A stretch of DNA of 64,000 nt from Pedobacter puniceum (lineage in GTDB: Bacteria; Bacteroidota; Bacteroidia; Sphingobacteriales; Sphingobacteriaceae): NCBI RefSeq assembly GCF_009674685.1, contig NZ_WKJI01000004.1, positions 156,427 through 220,426 of the forward strand. The letters are read 5' to 3'. Under the pieces are notes generated by a model. That model did not search any database, was not told the origin of the DNA, and saw nothing but the letters and a program-made list of their open reading frames with translations. A program made the position numbers and the translations under genes. This document shows, one piece after another, positions 62,233-64,000 of the stretch; position 1 is the stretch's first letter, and each line of letters starts with the position of its first letter.

Positions 62233-63357
62233 TTAATAGTTAATTTCTTGTTGAACGATATCTTTTTCTTCTGTCCTCCACTCGTACAATTGATTTCTTA
62301 GTTGTGGTTCAAAACCAGCCTCTTTAATAGCTTCTTTTATACCATTTGATGTAAACCTATGTGGAGCGCCAGCAGCACTAACAACGTTTTCTTCTATCAT
62401 GATAGAACCGAAATCATTAGCGCCCGCGTGTAAACATAATTGTGCAACTTGTTTACCAACAGTTAACCACGATGCTTGAATATTTTTAATGTTGGGAAGC
62501 ATGATTCTGCATAGTGCTATCATTCTGATGTACTCATCACCAGTAACATCATTGGTTATGCCTCTAATTTTTTTAAGTAGCGTACCATCATCTTGGAAAG
62601 GCCACGGAATGAAAGCGGTGAAACCATAATGTCCTTCGGGTTTTTCTGCCTGCACTTCTCTTATCCAAATCAGATGCTCAAAACGCTCTTCAATAGTTTC
62701 TATATGGCCAAACATCATGGTAGCAGAAGTTGCAATATTAAGTTTATGAGCAGCTCTCATCACGTCAAGCCATTCTTGTCCGCCGCATTTACCTTTAGAT
62801 ATTAAACGTCTTACTCTGTCGTTTAAAATCTCTGCACCTGCACCCGGTAAAGAGTCTAAACCTGATTCTTTTAAAGCTTTAAGCACATCGTAATGGCTCA
62901 TACTTTCTAACTTAGCTACGTGGGCAATTTCTGGAGGGCCTAAAGCGTGTAATCTTAAAGTAGGATATAATTCTTTAAGCTGCTTAAATAAATCTGAGTA
63001 AAACTGTAAACCTAAATCTGGGTGATGCCCGCCTTGAAGCAATAACTGATCTCCGCCTAAGCGAAAAGTTTCTTCAATTTTTTGTTTATAAGTTTCTATA
63101 TCTGTGATATAACTTTCGTCATGCCCTGGTCTTCTAAAGAAATTACAAAATTTACAATTAGCAATACAAACATTGGTAGTGTTTACATTACGGTCTATTT
63201 GCCAGGTAACTTTACCATGTGGAACTTGTTTTTTTCTTAATTCGTTGGCAACGTACATGAGCTCTGGAGTACTGGCTTTATGATATAAGTAAACTCCTTC
63301 CTCAAGCGATAAAAACTCAAAGTTTAACGCTCTGCTTAATAATTCAGCAACATTCAT
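62233..63357 (-). CDS. mqnC: cyclic dehypoxanthinyl futalosine synthase
   Basis: The 374-residue radical SAM enzyme of the futalosine route to menaquinone has the CX3CX2C cluster Cys64-Cys68-Cys71 (NVCIANCKFCNFF). Other family parts are LLQGGHHPDLGLQFY, GLDSLPGAGAEILNDRVR and ATMMFGHIETIEER. These fit MqnC better than MqnE. ATG at 63357 is chosen because a TTG two codons upstream lies in the -7 box. No other mqn gene is in the window. Confidence 0.92.
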   Translation of the reverse strand: MNVAELLSRALNFEFLSLEEGVYLYHKASTPELMYVANELRKKQVPHGKVTWQIDRNVNTTNVCIANCKFCNFFRRPGHDESYITDIETYKQKIEETFRLGGDQLLLQGGHHPDLGLQFYSDLFKQLKELYPTLRLHALGPPEIAHVAKLESMSHYDVLKALKESGLDSLPGAGAEILNDRVRRLISKGKCGGQEWLDVMRAAHKLNIATSATMMFGHIETIEERFEHLIWIREVQAEKPEGHYGFTAFIPWPFQDDGTLLKKIRGITNDVTGDEYIRMIALCRIMLPNIKNIQASWLTVGKQVAQLCLHAGANDFGSIMIEENVVSAAGAPHRFTSNGIKEAIKEAGFEPQLRNQLYEWRTEEKDIVQQEINY

Positions 63358-63360
63358 ACA

Positions 63361-63368
63361 CAAAAATA
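63361..63368 (-). promoter_or_regulatory. -7 box of mqnC
   Basis: TATTTTTG on the minus strand, exact match, only three bases upstream of the mqnC ATG; a leaderless mRNA is expected. Confidence 0.6.
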
Positions 63369-63482
63369 CTTTATTCAGTTTGATTTGTTTTAGAAATCAT
63401 TAAGTTTAAACTTTGTTGACTATGTCTTGACAACAAATCCACCGGATATATACAATTTTGCTGTTTGTTTATAAATTCTTTT

Positions 63483-64000
63483 ATGATTCATTTTGAGCGA
63501 TTTACTTTAGAAAACGGTTTAAAAGTTTTGGTACATGAAGACCATACTACGCCCATGGCTGTTTTAAATATTTTATATGATGTAGGGGCCAGAGATGAAC
63601 ATCCGGATAAAACGGGTTTTGCTCATTTATTTGAGCATTTAATGTTTGGAGGCTCTATCAATATACCTTCTTATGATGAGCCTTTACAGCGTGTTGGAGG
63701 TGAAAACAACGCTTTTACCAGTAATGATATTACCAACTATTATATCACTTTACCTGCGGTAAATTTAGAAACTGCTTTTTGGCTAGAATCTGATAGGATG
63801 CTGAGTTTAGCTTTTTCTGAAAAAAGTCTAGAAGTACAAAAAAATGTAGTTTGTGAAGAGTTTAAGCAGCGTTACCTCAATCAGCCTTACGGCGATGTTT
63901 GGTTAAAACTACGTCCTTTAGTTTACAAAAAGCACTCTTACCAATGGGCAACCATAGGAAAAGAGTTATCACACATAGAAAATGCCGAAATGGCTGATGT
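63483..64000 (+). CDS. M16 family zinc peptidase, N-terminal part
   Basis: The frame runs from ATG at 63483 through the right edge, giving the first 172 residues. The inverted zinc motif HLFEH (His48, Glu51, His52) lies in TGFAHLFEHLMFGGS, with a further glutamate at 125-126 (VVCEEF) as expected for the third ligand. FERFTLENGLKVLVHEDHTTPMAVL is the usual start. Bacteroidetes M16 proteases are typically periplasmic or secreted, but no signal peptide is seen in this start. The C-terminal part is outside the window. Confidence 0.9.
   Translation, partial: MIHFERFTLENGLKVLVHEDHTTPMAVLNILYDVGARDEHPDKTGFAHLFEHLMFGGSINIPSYDEPLQRVGGENNAFTSNDITNYYITLPAVNLETAFWLESDRMLSLAFSEKSLEVQKNVVCEEFKQRYLNQPYGDVWLKLRPLVYKKHSYQWATIGKELSHIENAEMAD

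Overview
The window looks like chromosomal DNA of a low-GC member of the Bacteroidetes, most likely the Sphingobacteriales (Pedobacter-like). Grounds: a type III glutamine synthetase, an S46 dipeptidyl-peptidase, a PorU/PorU2-type C25 peptidase with a type IX secretion C-terminal domain, GldC, a Bacteroidetes-style TonB, type B L31, the futalosine enzyme MqnC, and repeated use of the Bacteroidetes -7 promoter box TAnnTTTG instead of a sigma-70 -10 box. No transposase, integrase, rRNA or CRISPR array was seen. One tRNA (His) is present.

Layout. 1-8.4 kb: end of an S46 peptidase, purM, then a nitrogen block (type III glutamine synthetase divergent from amtB and an outer-membrane porin) and tonB. 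8.5-14.3 kb: a visibly more AT-rich accessory stretch with surface-polysaccharide genes (FemAB-like protein, FkbM methyltransferase, GT4 glycosyltransferase, Wzx-like flippase) and an opposed pair of poorly known membrane proteins. 14.3-19.2 kb: the large C25 peptidase. 19.2-24.6 kb: purL, trmN6, a YfcE-like phosphodiesterase, fbp, rnhA and tRNA-His. 24.7-26.9 kb: a repeat-bearing small lipoprotein, then a translationally coupled pair made of an ECF sigma factor and a membrane protein that joins an anti-sigma-like cytoplasmic segment to an HtrA-like periplasmic protease. This pair is the most interesting system in the window.

27-32.8 kb: nuoA-nuoB and pdxH-nuoC-nuoD on the minus strand, with purK-purE and an opposed yqgE/algH gene between them. 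32.9-36.7 kb: a BaiN-type flavoprotein, a CopG/MazF-like toxin-antitoxin pair with palindromic operator candidates, a nested palindromic element and small unknown genes. 36.8-44.8 kb: lysS, a RhlE-like helicase, an SDR with a partner gene, a DUF2027-Smr protein, a lipase and small proteins. 45-54.5 kb: hscA, a dihydroorotase-family protein with an altered metal motif, a second DEAD-box helicase in an operon with gldC, an acyl-CoA ligase and iscS-iscU-iscA. 54.6-64 kb: methylmalonyl-CoA epimerase, L31, a GlmU-like protein, tpiA, prmA, mpl, an XRE regulator, a GNAT-like protein, a small acidic gene, scpB, mqnC and the start of an M16 peptidase.

Connections between genes: glutamine synthetase III, AmtB and perhaps the porin form an ammonium uptake and assimilation set. 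IscS, IscU and IscA form a sulfur-cluster assembly unit, and IscU keeps the LPPVK motif recognised by HscA, which is encoded 6 kb away. PurM, PurL, PurE and PurK are purine enzymes scattered over the window rather than in one operon. Many -7 boxes lie only 3-9 bases upstream of the start codon, so a good fraction of these genes is probably transcribed as leaderless or nearly leaderless mRNA. All functional calls come from reading sequence motifs; no database search was run.
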